Below, one piece after another: positions 38,372 through 47,855 of a stretch of DNA of 64,000 bases. The DNA is taken from the NCBI GenBank assembly GCA_021796835.1, contig JAKABO010000003.1, positions 56,824 through 120,823 of the forward strand. Reading direction: 5' to 3'. Both the position numbers and the translations under genes were made by a program. The notes under the pieces were generated by a model. That model was not told the DNA's origin. It did not search any database and saw only the letters and a program-made list of their open reading frames with translations. The stretch's first letter is position 1; every line of letters starts with the position of its first letter. The stretch is from Pseudomonadota bacterium (lineage in GTDB: Bacteria; Pseudomonadota; Gammaproteobacteria; Burkholderiales; Ferrovaceae).

Positions 38372-39622
38372 ATGTCAACACTACGGATTACCCCTCGCTG
38401 GCCACTCGTGCTGGCGATTCTGCTGGCGACCTGGGCCCCGGTCAGCCAGGCACTGACCTATCAGGAGGCCCTGGATATCGCGGAATCCCGCGCTTCGGAA
38501 CTGAAGGCCCGCCAAAATACCGTCTCTGCCGCCCAGGCGGCACGCATCTCGGCAGGGGAATTGCCTGACCCGAAACTGGTGATGGGCGTGGATAACCTGC
38601 CGGTACAAGGCTCCGAGGCCTGGAGCACCACCCGTAATTTCATGACCATGCAGCGCGTTGGCGTCATGCAGGAAGTCACCAATGGCGATAAGCGCGAGGC
38701 CGCACAACGCCTGGCGGATACCAGGATCGCCCAGGCTGACGCCGAACTGGAGATCGAGCGTCTGTCTGTCAAACGGCAAACCCGACTGGCTTGGCTCAAG
38801 GTCTATTTTTTACAGCAGCAACGCGCTCTGCTGGATCAGATCGAGGCAGAAAATCATCTGCTCAGCACCGCCGTTACGGCGCGATTGGCCTCGGGACGGG
38901 GCAAAGGCGGCGATAGCCTGCAGTCCCGTCAGGAATTCATTGCGCTGGAGGACCGACGCGATGATCTGGAGCGGGACTTGACCAAGGCACGGGCCGAGTT
39001 GGCCCGCTGGGTGGGTGCGATCGCCACCGAACCCCTGACCGGCCCTCCCCCTGCGTATACGCCCAATCCGGAACATTTGCGGCACAACCTGAATCGTCAT
39101 CCCGATATCGCCATTTTCGGGATCCAGGAGGATTCGGGAAAGGCCGAGGTGAACCTGGCCGAAGCAGCCAAAAAACCCGACTGGGCGGTGGAACTGGATT
39201 ACGAACATCGTGCCCCTCTCTTTGGCGACATGATTTCGGTTCAATTCACCTTTGACCTGCCCATCTTTGCCAAGACCCGCCAGAATCCCCAGATCGCTGC
39301 CCGCGAGCAGGAACTCGAGCGCGTCAGTGCCGAACGCGAAAGCATGGTGCGTGATCATATTGCCGCTCTGGAAGCCCTGTTGGCAGAGCAGACCGCAGTG
39401 GTGCGTCAGATCGATCGCATCGACCAGGACTGGTTGCCGCTGGGACAACAGAAGGTCGATCTGACTCTGGCAGGGTACCGTGCAGGGCAGGAACCGCTGA
39501 CCTCGGTCCTCGACGCGCGCAAGTTTCTCATCGACACCCGCATGAAACGCATCGATTTGGCAGCACGGCGCGCTGCCATAGAAACCGAATTGAGTTACCT
39601 GTCCGAGGAAATCAAACCATGA
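38372..39622 (+). CDS. TolC-family outer membrane factor of a Cus/Czc-type efflux system
   Basis: This outer-membrane channel subunit has 416 aa. The signal peptide is LRITPRWPLVLAILLATWAPVSQA, followed by LTYQEALDIAESRASELKAR. The two long-helix repeats are typical of OEP/TolC proteins (IAQADAELEIERLSVKRQTRLAWLKVYF; QQKVDLTLAGYRAGQEPLTSVLDARK). The start at 38372 has GGAGG upstream. No lipobox is seen, unlike E. coli CusC. It overlaps the adaptor gene by 4 bp. Confidence 0.9.
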   Translation: MSTLRITPRWPLVLAILLATWAPVSQALTYQEALDIAESRASELKARQNTVSAAQAARISAGELPDPKLVMGVDNLPVQGSEAWSTTRNFMTMQRVGVMQEVTNGDKREAAQRLADTRIAQADAELEIERLSVKRQTRLAWLKVYFLQQQRALLDQIEAENHLLSTAVTARLASGRGKGGDSLQSRQEFIALEDRRDDLERDLTKARAELARWVGAIATEPLTGPPPAYTPNPEHLRHNLNRHPDIAIFGIQEDSGKAEVNLAEAAKKPDWAVELDYEHRAPLFGDMISVQFTFDLPIFAKTRQNPQIAAREQELERVSAERESMVRDHIAALEALLAEQTAVVRQIDRIDQDWLPLGQQKVDLTLAGYRAGQEPLTSVLDARKFLIDTRMKRIDLAARRAAIETELSYLSEEIKP

Positions 39623-40857
39623 ATCCAAAACAGATGGTCCTGATGGGCGCTGCCGTTGTGGCTCTGGTCGCCGTGGGCGCTGGTGCGGGCTACCGGTTTG
39701 CCATGACCCGACCCGTGGTCATGGCCAATAAAACGCCCGTCGCGGAGGCTCCCGGACAGTCTGTCCTGTATTGGTACGACCCCATGAAGCCGGACCAACA
39801 TTTCGACAAACCCGGCAAATCCCCCTTCATGGATATGGAACTGGTCCCCATGTATGGCGGGGGTAACCCGGTGGACAGTGGCGTATCCATCGACTCCCGG
39901 CTGACGCAGAACACGGGGGTGAGGCTGGCCACTGTGGAGAAGGGTCAACTGGGGCGCGGACTGGAAGTCGTCGGGACCCTCGCCTTCAATGATCGTCTGG
40001 TGACGGTGATACAGGCACGCACGGGCGGATTGGTGGAGCGGGTATATGCCCGCGCCCCCAACGACGTGATCCCGGCCGGTGCGCCCCTCGCCGATCTGCG
40101 TGTGCCAGAGTGGTACGGCGCCCAGATGGAATACCTGTCCCTGCGCCAGGCCGGTGACCCCGGACTGGCGGGCGCGGCGCGCACGCGACTGCTGCAACTG
40201 GGCATGAGTGAGTCCCTGGTGGCTCAAATAGAAAAGTCCGGAGAACCGCGAGCCGTGGTGACCATAGCGGCACCGCAGGGCGGGGTATTGCTGGAACTCG
40301 ATCTCCGGGCAGGCATGACCATCCTGCCCGGCCAGACCTTGGCACGCATCAACGGCTTGAACAGTGTGTGGCTGGATGCCGAGGTTCCGCAGGCACAAGC
40401 GGCAGGTCTGGCGGTGGGCCAACCGGTATCGGCCACTTTCACGCCCTGGCCGGGGCGCGTGTTCGCGGGCCGGATCCGTGCCTTGCTGCCAGCGCTGGAA
40501 CAGGATGCCCGCACCTTGCAAGTCCGGACGGAATGGTCCAACCCGGAGGGCAGGTTACGCCCGGGAATGTATGCCCAGGTCCATTTACAGAAAGCCCTGG
40601 GCCCCGACCGGGTGCTGGTTCCTTCTGAAGCCGTCATCGCCACAGGCAAACGGAATGTGGTCATCGTGGCCGGAGACGGGGGGCATTTTCGTCCGGCCGA
40701 AGTGACGGTGGGCCACGAAGATGGGGGCAAAACGGAGATTCTCGCGGGTCTTCAGCCCGGCGAGAAAATCGTGGTCTCGGGCCAGTTCCTGATCGACTCC
40801 GAGGCCAGCCTCAAAGGTGTGCTGGCCCGCATGGAGAAGTCGGGAGAACAGAAATGA
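39619..40857 (+). CDS. Cus-type RND periplasmic adaptor with heavy-metal-binding domain
   Basis: This membrane fusion protein has 412 aa. An N-terminal TM anchor ([22 protein letters not shown]) is followed by the heavy-metal-binding motif [20 protein letters not shown] and [11 protein letters not shown], whose Met/His/Cys-type ligands are the hallmark of CusB-like adaptors. A barrel-sandwich hybrid then shows [22 protein letters not shown]. The beta-barrel and membrane-proximal domain follow ([19 protein letters not shown]). It is coupled on both sides by 4-bp overlaps with the OMF and pump genes. Confidence 0.93.
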   Translation: MNPKQMVLMGAAVVALVAVGAGAGYRFAMTRPVVMANKTPVAEAPGQSVLYWYDPMKPDQHFDKPGKSPFMDMELVPMYGGGNPVDSGVSIDSRLTQNTGVRLATVEKGQLGRGLEVVGTLAFNDRLVTVIQARTGGLVERVYARAPNDVIPAGAPLADLRVPEWYGAQMEYLSLRQAGDPGLAGAARTRLLQLGMSESLVAQIEKSGEPRAVVTIAAPQGGVLLELDLRAGMTILPGQTLARINGLNSVWLDAEVPQAQAAGLAVGQPVSATFTPWPGRVFAGRIRALLPALEQDARTLQVRTEWSNPEGRLRPGMYAQVHLQKALGPDRVLVPSEAVIATGKRNVVIVAGDGGHFRPAEVTVGHEDGGKTEILAGLQPGEKIVVSGQFLIDSEASLKGVLARMEKSGEQK

Positions 40858-43800
40858 TCGCCCACCTCATCCGCTGGTCCGTACGCAACCGGTTTCTGGT
40901 CTTGCTGGCCACGCTGGCTCTGACCGCCTGGGGCGTGTGGTCGATACGCACGACTGCTGTGGATGCGCTGCCGGACCTCTCCGATGTCCAGGTCATCATT
41001 CGTACCTCGTGGCCGGGCCAGGCCCCCCAGATCGTCGAGGATCAGATCACTTATCCGCTGGCCGCCACCATGCTTTCGGTACCGGGCGCCAAAACGGTGC
41101 GCGGTTATTCGTTTTTTGGAGACTCCTTCGTCTATGTGCTGTTCGAGGAGGGAACGGATCTTTATTGGGCACGCTCCCGGGTCCTGGAATATCTCAATCA
41201 GATGCAGGGGAAATTGCCCACCGGAGCGCGCACCGCGCTCGGACCGGACGCCACGGGGGTGGGCTGGATTTTCGAGTATGCGCTGGTGGATCGGACGGGC
41301 CGACACGATCTGGCCGAACTGCGCAGTTTGCAGGACTGGTTTCTCAAGTACGAATTGAAAAGTGTTCCGGATGTGGCCGAAGTGGCTTCGGTGGGGGGCA
41401 TGGTGCGCGAGTACCAGATCGTGCCGGACCCCGTGCAGTTGGCTGCCTACCATATCACCTCGGACCAGTTGATCGCGGCACTGCGCAACGGCAATCAGGA
41501 GGCTGGCGGGGGCGTGGTGGAACAGGGTGAAGCGGAGTACATGGTGCGCGCCACCGGCTATTTAAAAACCCTGGAGGACTTTCGCCACATTCCGGTGGCC
41601 CTGCCCAAGTCCGGCATCCCGGTGTATCTGGGTGATGTGGCGCGGGTTCGACTGGGTCCGGAAATGCGCCGTGGGATCGCCGAACTCGATGGCCAGGGTG
41701 AAGTGGCAGGGGGCGTGATCATCCTGCGTTCCGGCAAGAATGCGCGAGAAACCATTGCCGCCGTCAAAACCAGACTTGCCGTCCTCGAAAAAAGTTTGCC
41801 CCCGGGGGTAGAAGTCGTCATCACCTACGACCGCAGTCAACTCATCGATCGTGCCGTGAAAAATCTCGACCATAAATTGATCGAGGAATTTGTCGTGGTG
41901 GCGGCAGTCTGCGGACTATTCCTGTGGCATCTGAGATCCGCGTTGGTAGCCATCATCTCGCTTCCCCTGGGCGTACTCACCGCCTTCATCCTGATGCGCT
42001 ATCAGGGGATCAACGCCAACATCATGTCCCTGGGCGGAATTGCCATTGCGGTGGGCGCCATGGTGGATGCGGCGGTGGTCATGATCGAAAACGCTCATAA
42101 AAAGATCGAATCCTGGCGACGGCAACACCCAGGGTGCACGCTGGAAGGGCCGGAACACTGGCAGGTGGTGACCGACGCCGCCGTGGAGGTTGGCCCTGCC
42201 CTGTTTTTCAGCCTGATCATCATCACTCTCTCCTTCCTTCCCGTATTCACCCTGGAGGCTCAGGAAGGTCGAATGTTTGCCCCCCTGGCTTTCACCAAAA
42301 GTTATGCCATGGCAGGCGCAGCCGCCCTGGCCGTGACCCTGATTCCCATCCTGATGGGTTATCTGATCCGTGGTCACATTCCGGATGAAGCGCGCAATCC
42401 GCTCAATCGCTGGCTGATCGCGGCTTATCATCCCTTGCTGGACAGGGTGCTGCGCCGCCCCGGAACCACTTTGCTGATCGCGTTGGGGTTTCTGGCGACC
42501 ACGCTGTGGCCGATTTCACAGCTGGGAGGTGAATTCATGCCGCCACTGGATGAGGGAGACCTGCTCTACATGCCTTCCGCCTTGCCCGGATTATCGGCAG
42601 CCAAGGCTGCCGAACTGCTCCAGCAGACGGATCGCCTGATCAAGACCGTACCGGAAGTCGCTCATGTATTTGGCAAGGCGGGGCGCGCTGAAACGGCCAC
42701 CGACCCGGCGCCAATGGAGATGTTCGAAACCACGATCCAGTTCAAACCCCATGACCAATGGCGCCCGGGATTGACCCCGGAATCGCTGGTGGCCGAGTTG
42801 GACAAGGTCGTCCGGGTGCCGGGGCTCTCCAATGTCTGGATCCCCCCCATTCGCAATCGCATCGACATGCTCGCCACCGGGATCAAAAGCCCTATCGGGG
42901 TAAAGGTTTCCGGTCCCGACATCGCCACCATCGAAACCGTTGCGCTGGCCGTGGAACGAGTGGCCAAATCGGTGCGCGGGGTTTCCTCCGCGTTTGCGGA
43001 AAGGCTTTCGGGCGGCCTTTACATCACGATCGATATCGACCGGGAAAAAGCGGCACGCTATGGCCTCAACATCCGCGATGTCCAATCCGTGGTCACCCAC
43101 CTGATCGGCGGCGAAGCCGTGGGAGAAACCGTCGAGGGAACCGCACGGTACCCCATCAACGTACGTTATCCCCGCTCCGACCGAAATACTCTGGAAGCCC
43201 TGCGTCAACTACCCTTTGTCACTGCCGGTGGACAGTGGATCACGCTCGGGACCGTGGCCCGGTTACATTACAACGAAGGCCCCCCCATGCTGAGAAGCGA
43301 GAATGCACGCCTGGCCAGTTGGGTCTATGTGGATGTGCGTGACCGCGATCTGGCCTCCACCGTGGAGGACCTGCGCCGGGCCATCGCTCAGGAAGTTCCT
43401 TTGCCCGCCGGCGTCAGCGTGGCCTATTCGGGTCAATTCGAATTTCTCGAGCGCGCCAATGAACGCCTCAAAGTGGTGGTCCCCGCCACGCTGCTCATCA
43501 TTTTTGTGCTGCTCTATCTGACCTTTCAACGCGTGGATGAAGCACTGTTGATCATGGGTACGTTGCCCTTCGCGCTGACCGGCGGAGTCTGGTTGTTGTA
43601 CCTGCTGCATTACAACCTTTCCGTCGCCACCGCGGTGGGATTCATCGCGCTGGCCGGGGTATCGGCGGAGTTTGGCGTCATCATGCTGATCTATCTCCGA
43701 CAGGCACTGGAAGCGCGCCTGGCAACCGGGGCTCCCCTGACCCGTACGGTTCTCGAGGACGCCATCCGGGCAGGCGCCGTCCTCCGGGTTCGTCCCAAGG

Positions 43801-43988
43801 CCATGACCGTGGCAGTCATCCTGGCGGGGCTCTTGCCCATCCTGTGTGGGAGCGGGACGGGTTCCGAAATCATGAGTCGCATCGCGGCCCCCATGGTCGG
43901 AGGCATGCTCACCGCCCCCTTGCTGTCCATGTTCATCATCCCGGCCGCCTACCGGCTGATGCGGTTGCGAAGAAATGGTTCCAAATAA
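40854..43988 (+). CDS. cusA: CusA-type Cu(I)/Ag(I) RND efflux pump (HME family)
   Basis: This inner-membrane proton-driven pump has 1044 aa and twelve predicted TM segments. The TM4 motif [20 protein letters not shown] carries the proton-relay Asp in the arrangement of the monovalent-metal HME4 group. Met residues at the CusA metal relay are preserved in [14 protein letters not shown] and [18 protein letters not shown]. The N-terminal porter [20 protein letters not shown] and [21 protein letters not shown] also match CusA. Cu(I)/Ag(I) is therefore favoured over Zn/Co/Cd. A terminator-like hairpin separates it from the cusF-like gene. Confidence 0.92.
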   Translation: MIAHLIRWSVRNRFLVLLATLALTAWGVWSIRTTAVDALPDLSDVQVIIRTSWPGQAPQIVEDQITYPLAATMLSVPGAKTVRGYSFFGDSFVYVLFEEGTDLYWARSRVLEYLNQMQGKLPTGARTALGPDATGVGWIFEYALVDRTGRHDLAELRSLQDWFLKYELKSVPDVAEVASVGGMVREYQIVPDPVQLAAYHITSDQLIAALRNGNQEAGGGVVEQGEAEYMVRATGYLKTLEDFRHIPVALPKSGIPVYLGDVARVRLGPEMRRGIAELDGQGEVAGGVIILRSGKNARETIAAVKTRLAVLEKSLPPGVEVVITYDRSQLIDRAVKNLDHKLIEEFVVVAAVCGLFLWHLRSALVAIISLPLGVLTAFILMRYQGINANIMSLGGIAIAVGAMVDAAVVMIENAHKKIESWRRQHPGCTLEGPEHWQVVTDAAVEVGPALFFSLIIITLSFLPVFTLEAQEGRMFAPLAFTKSYAMAGAAALAVTLIPILMGYLIRGHIPDEARNPLNRWLIAAYHPLLDRVLRRPGTTLLIALGFLATTLWPISQLGGEFMPPLDEGDLLYMPSALPGLSAAKAAELLQQTDRLIKTVPEVAHVFGKAGRAETATDPAPMEMFETTIQFKPHDQWRPGLTPESLVAELDKVVRVPGLSNVWIPPIRNRIDMLATGIKSPIGVKVSGPDIATIETVALAVERVAKSVRGVSSAFAERLSGGLYITIDIDREKAARYGLNIRDVQSVVTHLIGGEAVGETVEGTARYPINVRYPRSDRNTLEALRQLPFVTAGGQWITLGTVARLHYNEGPPMLRSENARLASWVYVDVRDRDLASTVEDLRRAIAQEVPLPAGVSVAYSGQFEFLERANERLKVVVPATLLIIFVLLYLTFQRVDEALLIMGTLPFALTGGVWLLYLLHYNLSVATAVGFIALAGVSAEFGVIMLIYLRQALEARLATGAPLTRTVLEDAIRAGAVLRVRPKAMTVAVILAGLLPILCGSGTGSEIMSRIAAPMVGGMLTAPLLSMFIIPAAYRLMRLRRNGSK

Positions 43989-43996
43989 GCAGCGGT

Positions 43997-44029
43997 GCGG
44001 CCGGGCTGCTTTGATTATCGGCCGCTTTT
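43997..44029 (+). terminator. Hairpin with short T-tract between cusA and cusF-like gene
   Basis: GCGGCCG and CGGCCGC arms enclose a 15-nt loop and are followed by TTTT. It lies immediately after the cusA stop and before the strong AAGGAGA site of the next gene. It could partially terminate or set the pump:chaperone ratio. Confidence 0.42.
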
Positions 44030-44048
44030 GAAAAAGGAGAAATAAACG

Positions 44049-44405
44049 ATGTCTCAATTGAACTCTCTGCTGGTCGCCCTTGGGCTTTCACTGGTGTTCC
44101 CGGCTCTGGCCGACGGTATGAACGAGATGCCTCCCATGCAAGGAAGTGCAATGGGAAACGGCGCTGAGATGACCTCAAAAATGGCACATGGAATTGGCAC
44201 GGTGAAGGGCGTAGATACCAAAAAAGGCACGATCACTCTTGCTCACCAACCCATAAAGGAATTGAATTGGCCTGCCATGACCATGACCTTCAAGGTCGCA
44301 AAATCAGAGTTGCTTAATGGCGTTACCGTTGGACAGCATGTGAATTTTACATTACAAGGAAACGATATGAACCCTGTAGTTACAGCGATCAGCATCACCA
44401 AATAG
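44049..44405 (+). CDS. CusF-like periplasmic Cu(I)/Ag(I) chaperone
   Basis: This 118-aa protein has signal peptide SLLVALGLSLVFPALA, then a Met-rich linker (GMNEMPPMQGSAMGNGAEM). The CusF OB-fold core TITLAHQPIKELNWPAMTMT keeps the His, Trp and two Met residues that bind Cu(I)/Ag(I) in CusF. It would hand metal to the adaptor or pump. The ribosome site is strong (AAAAAGGAGA). The gene reads visibly more AT-rich than its neighbours, especially its 3' half, in keeping with a foreign origin for part of the island. Confidence 0.9.
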   Translation: MSQLNSLLVALGLSLVFPALADGMNEMPPMQGSAMGNGAEMTSKMAHGIGTVKGVDTKKGTITLAHQPIKELNWPAMTMTFKVAKSELLNGVTVGQHVNFTLQGNDMNPVVTAISITK

Positions 44406-44471
44406 TCAGTGGAATCCTCCCCGACCTCAGCCTTTGTCTGCCAGGGGCTGGCTGTAACTGGGAGCCTGTAC

Positions 44472-44499
44472 AACCGAACCCTGAACGACCGGTTCGGTT
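44472..44499. repeat. Perfect 9-bp inverted repeat
   Basis: AACCGAACC and GGTTCGGTT flank a 10-nt centre. The repeat lies 66 bp after the cusF-like stop, exactly where the transglutaminase-like debris begins. There is no T-tract, so it may be a protein-binding or recombination site rather than a terminator. Confidence 0.6.
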
Positions 44500-44711
44500 G
44501 ACGCTGGGTCGCAGCGGCGACATCACCAACGCTCAACATTGCAAAGTCGAGGTGTATCTCCCCGGCGTGGGCTGGGTGTCGGCGGAACCCGCCGCCCATT
44601 CCGGGGCCACACCCCGTGCCCGAACCCGCTTCCCTCTTGCTCATCGGTGTGGGGCTCCTGGGTTTGGCATCGGTTTTCAGGCGCAAGGGAACGACCTCCA
44701 GGTTCCACTGA
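44498..44711 (+). pseudogene. Remnant of a transglutaminase-like / PEP-CTERM protein gene
   Basis: One frame reads LGRSGDITNAQHCKVEVYLP then GVGWVSAEPA, matching the 'AQHCRAEFYLPGxGWVPVDPAD' block of bacterial transglutaminase-like proteins. About 90 bp later, in another frame, PPIPGPHPVPEPASLLLIG and VGLLGLASVFRRKG is a classic PEP-CTERM sorting signal ending in TGA at 44711. Neither has an intact upstream part. They may be one frameshifted, deleted gene or two fused fragments. This debris occupies the 330-bp stretch between the cusF-like gene and the terminator, which otherwise shows nothing more. Confidence 0.72.
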
Positions 44712-44734
44712 GCAGAAATACTCCGCCGGAACAC

Positions 44735-44770
44735 CAAAAAAAAACCGCTGATTTCTCAGCGGTTTTTTTT
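44735..44770 (-). terminator. Bidirectional terminator after tRNA-Asp
   Basis: CCGCTGA-TTTC-TCAGCGG is flanked by an A-run on the left and a T-run on the right, so it can stop transcription from both strands. It ends the hupB/tRNA transcript and the island's plus-strand genes. A diverged twin is at 35849. Confidence 0.88.
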
Positions 44771-44776
44771 GTTGCT

Positions 44777-44853
44777 TGGCGGAGTGGACGGGACTCGAAC
44801 CCGCGACCCCCGGCGTGACAGGCCGGTATTCTAACCAACTGAACTACCACTCC
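44777..44853 (-). tRNA. tRNA-Asp(GTC)
   Basis: The minus strand folds as GGAGTGG acceptor, D arm GTTCAGTTGGTTAGAAT, anticodon arm CCGGC-CTGTCAC-GCCGG (anticodon GTC), T arm GCGGGTTCGAGTCCCGT, CCACTCC, discriminator G and encoded CCA. It lies 35 nt downstream of tRNA-Val. Its 3' half is duplicated at 35887. Confidence 0.96.
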
Positions 44854-44888
44854 TTTCAACTTTTGACCGGCGAATGAGACCCGGTATC

Positions 44889-44964
44889 TGGTGGGTGCTG
44901 AGGGGCTCGAACCCCCGACATTCGCCTTGTAAGGGCGACGCTCTACCAACTGAGCTAAGCACCC
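44889..44964 (-). tRNA. tRNA-Val(TAC)
   Basis: The minus strand reads GGGTGCT acceptor, D arm TAGCTCAGTTGGTAGAGC, anticodon loop CCTTACAAG (TAC), T arm GGGGGTTCGAGCCCCT, AGCACCC, A and encoded CCA. It starts 8 nt after the hupB stop, so it has no room for its own promoter outside hupB. Confidence 0.96.
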
Positions 44965-44972
44965 AAAGACCG

Positions 44973-45245
44973 CTAGTTTACACTATCCTTGAGAACTTTG
45001 CCAGCCCTGAATTTTGGAACTTTTGCCGCTTCGATCTGGATGGTCTCCCCTGTACTGGGGTTACGTCCGGTACGCGCTGCCCGTTTCCCCACGTGAAACG
45101 TCCCAAACCCGACCAGAGAAACCTGTCCGCCCTTCTTGAGCGTCGACTGAATGGCGCTGATCGCTCCCTCCAGAGCCCGTCCCGCAGCCGCTTTAGAAAT
45201 ATCTGCCGCCTCAGCCATCTGTTCGATCAGTTCACTTTTGTTCAC
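44973..45245 (-). CDS. hupB: DNA-binding protein HU-beta
   Basis: This is a 90-aa nucleoid protein. [21 protein letters not shown] begins the helical body, [22 protein letters not shown] is the HU signature and arm base, and [19 protein letters not shown] the arm. HU bends DNA and helps compact the nucleoid. It is downstream of lon with its own strong promoter, and tRNA-Val and tRNA-Asp follow on the same strand without a terminator in between. Confidence 0.97.
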   Translation of the reverse strand: MNKSELIEQMAEAADISKAAAGRALEGAISAIQSTLKKGGQVSLVGFGTFHVGKRAARTGRNPSTGETIQIEAAKVPKFRAGKVLKDSVN

Positions 45246-45329
45246 CTGGAATACCCCTTATTGTTAGTTAGGAACAACAACAGACCTCTTCATCCTGCAC
45301 GGGATGTTTCTCCTCAGGACGCATCGCCC

Positions 45330-45358
45330 TTTATAAGGGGCAACGCGCCCTCTGTCAA
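45330..45358 (-). promoter_or_regulatory. Near-consensus sigma-70 promoter of hupB
   Basis: On the minus strand TTGACA, a 17-nt spacer and TATAAA, about 85 nt upstream of the hupB ATG in the lon-hupB gap. It probably also drives the downstream tRNA-Val and tRNA-Asp. Confidence 0.85.
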
Positions 45359-45383
45359 CCATTTTTCGGCAAGTTGTTACAAA

Positions 45384-47822
45384 TTAATGCGTGATACCCG
45401 CAGGCGTGACCGCGGCTTCCCCATGGGGCTTCAGGGGGGTCGCCGCGGCAGGAACGGGGGTAAGCGACTCTCCCGGACTCGCCTCCGGCAAGGGAACCGG
45501 TTCGCGTTCCAGGGCCAGGGCCAGAACCTGGTCGATCCAGCGCACCGGATGCAACTCCAGACGTCCCTTGATATTGTCCGGGATTTCCACCAGATCCTTG
45601 CAGTTTTCCTGGGGGATCAGGACGGTCCGGATCCCCCCACGATGGGCGGCCAGCAATTTTTCCTTGAGGCCACCGATGGCCAATACCTCGCCCCGCAGGG
45701 TGATCTCCCCCGTCATGGCCACATCGGCCCGCACCGGAATGCCTGTCAACACGGAAACCATGGCTGTGGTGATGGCCGTCCCCGCACTCGGTCCGTCCTT
45801 GGGCGTCGCGCCTTCGGGCAAGTGGATGTGAATATCGGATTTTTCATAGAAATCGGGCGGAATGCCCAGGCGCGTGGCGCGGCTGCGCACCACACTGAGC
45901 GCGGCCTGGATGGATTCCTGCATGACCTCCCCCAGTTTCCCGGTGGTGGTCATTTTGCCTTTTCCGGGCACCCGGGCCGCCTCGATGGTCAACAATTCAC
46001 CGCCCACTTCCGTCCAGGCCAAACCGGTCACCTGTCCCACCTGGTTGGTTTTTTCCGCCACCCCAAAGGTGTAGGGGCGAACGCCCAGATATTTTTCCAG
46101 ATTGCGCGAAGTCACTGCCACCTTCCCGGTTTTTTTCGACAAAAGCAGATGCTTGACTACCTTCCGGCAGATCTTTGCAATTTCGCGATCGAGCGCGCGT
46201 ACGCCCGCCTCCCGCGTGTAATATTGGACGATGTCGCGCAGCGCCCCCTCTGCCACCGAAATTTCATCTTCCTTCAACCCATTGGCTTTCAACTGTTTGG
46301 GCAGAAGGTACTGACGCGCGATATTGATCTTCTCGTCTTCCGTATACCCCGACAGCCGAATCACCTCCATCCGATCCAGCAGGGGGGATGGAATATTCAG
46401 GGTATTGGCCGTCGCGACGAACATCACGTCAGACAGGTCGTATTCCACCTCCACATAGTGATCGGTAAAGGTATGATTCTGCTCCGGGTCCAGGACCTCG
46501 AGCAAAGCCGAAGAAGGATCCCCCCGGTAATCCTGCCCCATCTTGTCCACTTCATCCAGAAGAAACAGGGGATTGCGCACCGCCACCTTGGTCAGGCTCT
46601 GCAGAATTTTCCCCGGCATGGCGCCGATATAGGTCCGACGATGTCCGCGAATCTCCGCTTCATCCCGTACGCCACCCAATGCCATGCGCACGAACTTGCG
46701 GTTGGTGGCGCGGGCGATGGATTTCCCCAGGGAAGTTTTTCCGACGCCCGGCGGCCCCACCAGGCACAGGATCGGAGCCTTGACCTTGTCCACCCGGGCC
46801 TGAACGGCCAGGTATTCGACAATCCGTTCCTTGACCTTGTCCAACCCGAAATGATCCTGGTCCAGTATCTTTTCACAGTTGGCCAGATCCGAACTGACCC
46901 GGGTTTTCTTTTTCCAGGGCAGTGCCACCAGGGTATCGATGTAGTTACGCACCACCGTGGCCTCCGCCGACATGGGCGACATCAGACGCAATTTCTTGAG
47001 TTCTGCCTCGACCTTGGACTGGGCTTCCTTGGACATGTGTGCCGCGCGGATCTTTTTTTCCAGATCCTCGATATCCGCACCATCCTCATTGTCTCCCAAC
47101 TCCTTCTGGATGGCCTTGACCTGTTCATTGAGATAGTATTCGCGCTGGCTTTTCTCCATCTGGCGTTTGACGCGCCCCCGGATGCGCTTCTCCACCTGCA
47201 GGATGTCGATTTCGCTTTCCAGCAGGGAAAGCAATTGCTCGATACGCTTGCGGATATCGAAAAGAGCCAGAATCTCCTGTTTTTGCTCCAACTTCAGAGG
47301 CACATGGGTGGCCACCGTGTCGGCCAGACGTCCCGCCTCCTCGATACTGGAAAAAGAACTCAACACCTCCTGAGGAATCTTCTTGTTCAGTTTGACGAAT
47401 TGCTCGAACTGTCCCAGCAAGGTACGGCGCAGGGCTTCCAGTTCGGGATGATCGCCGGAGGATTCCTGGATGGGCGTCGCCACCCCAAGAAAATGGGATT
47501 GATTGGGTTCCGTGACCTCACTCACCGTCACCCGCTGGACGCCTTCCACCAGCACCTTGACCGTGCCATCCGGCAATTTCAGCAATTGCAGGATCGTGGC
47601 AATGCTCCCCACGTCATACAACTCATCCACACCGGGATCATCATTGGAGGCAGATTTCTGTGCCACCAGCAGGATATTCTTGCCCGCTTCCATGGCCAGT
47701 TCCAGAGCTCGAATGGATTTGAGGCGACCCACGAAGAGGGGAATGACCATATGAGGGAAAACAACCACATCCCGCAGAGGAAGCAGAGGTAATTGCACGG
47801 ATTCCTGAGTGACTGTACTCAT
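45384..47822 (-). CDS. lon: ATP-dependent Lon protease
   Basis: This is an 812-aa AAA+ serine protease. It has the N-terminal LON substrate domain ([20 protein letters not shown]) and a long coiled-coil. The AAA+ module shows [17 protein letters not shown] and [19 protein letters not shown]. The protease domain has its catalytic Ser in [15 protein letters not shown] and Lys in the [15 protein letters not shown] region. It degrades damaged and regulatory proteins. It is preceded by a sigma-32 promoter and lies between clpX and hupB as in E. coli. Confidence 0.97.
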   Translation of the reverse strand: MSTVTQESVQLPLLPLRDVVVFPHMVIPLFVGRLKSIRALELAMEAGKNILLVAQKSASNDDPGVDELYDVGSIATILQLLKLPDGTVKVLVEGVQRVTVSEVTEPNQSHFLGVATPIQESSGDHPELEALRRTLLGQFEQFVKLNKKIPQEVLSSFSSIEEAGRLADTVATHVPLKLEQKQEILALFDIRKRIEQLLSLLESEIDILQVEKRIRGRVKRQMEKSQREYYLNEQVKAIQKELGDNEDGADIEDLEKKIRAAHMSKEAQSKVEAELKKLRLMSPMSAEATVVRNYIDTLVALPWKKKTRVSSDLANCEKILDQDHFGLDKVKERIVEYLAVQARVDKVKAPILCLVGPPGVGKTSLGKSIARATNRKFVRMALGGVRDEAEIRGHRRTYIGAMPGKILQSLTKVAVRNPLFLLDEVDKMGQDYRGDPSSALLEVLDPEQNHTFTDHYVEVEYDLSDVMFVATANTLNIPSPLLDRMEVIRLSGYTEDEKINIARQYLLPKQLKANGLKEDEISVAEGALRDIVQYYTREAGVRALDREIAKICRKVVKHLLLSKKTGKVAVTSRNLEKYLGVRPYTFGVAEKTNQVGQVTGLAWTEVGGELLTIEAARVPGKGKMTTTGKLGEVMQESIQAALSVVRSRATRLGIPPDFYEKSDIHIHLPEGATPKDGPSAGTAITTAMVSVLTGIPVRADVAMTGEITLRGEVLAIGGLKEKLLAAHRGGIRTVLIPQENCKDLVEIPDNIKGRLELHPVRWIDQVLALALEREPVPLPEASPGESLTPVPAAATPLKPHGEAAVTPAGITH

Positions 47823-47855
47823 AAGAGATAACCTCTGAAAGTTGAACCTGACAAC

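Larger units (their letters stand above)
35857..44825. mobile_element. Putative tRNA-Asp-integrated genomic island carrying Cu/Ag efflux genes
   Basis: The segment is bounded by direct repeats of the tRNA-Asp 3' half plus terminator. The copy at 44745-44825 belongs to the intact gene and the copy at 35857-35934 is decayed. This is the pattern left by integrase-type insertion into a tRNA 3' end, with the displaced end furthest from the tRNA. The insertion separates hupB-tRNA-Val-tRNA-Asp from ppiD-fabI, which are adjacent in many relatives. Contents are LPP20-like genes, a Cus system and gene debris. No integrase, transposase or plasmid gene is visible, so mobility is probably lost. Confidence 0.58.

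Noticed and set aside
44498-44818. 106-aa plus-strand ORF as an intact small gene
   Set aside because: It starts inside a domain, changes frame before the PEP-CTERM signal, and runs on into the terminator and tRNA-Asp.
35857-44825. Integrase, transposase or terminal inverted repeats of an insertion sequence within the island
   Set aside because: No ORF has tyrosine recombinase, serine recombinase or DDE motifs, and no long terminal inverted repeats were seen.
44874-47792. 972-aa plus-strand ORF antisense to hupB/lon
   Set aside because: It mirrors lon codons in a GC-rich frame, crosses tRNA-Val and hupB, and shows no domain or ribosome site.
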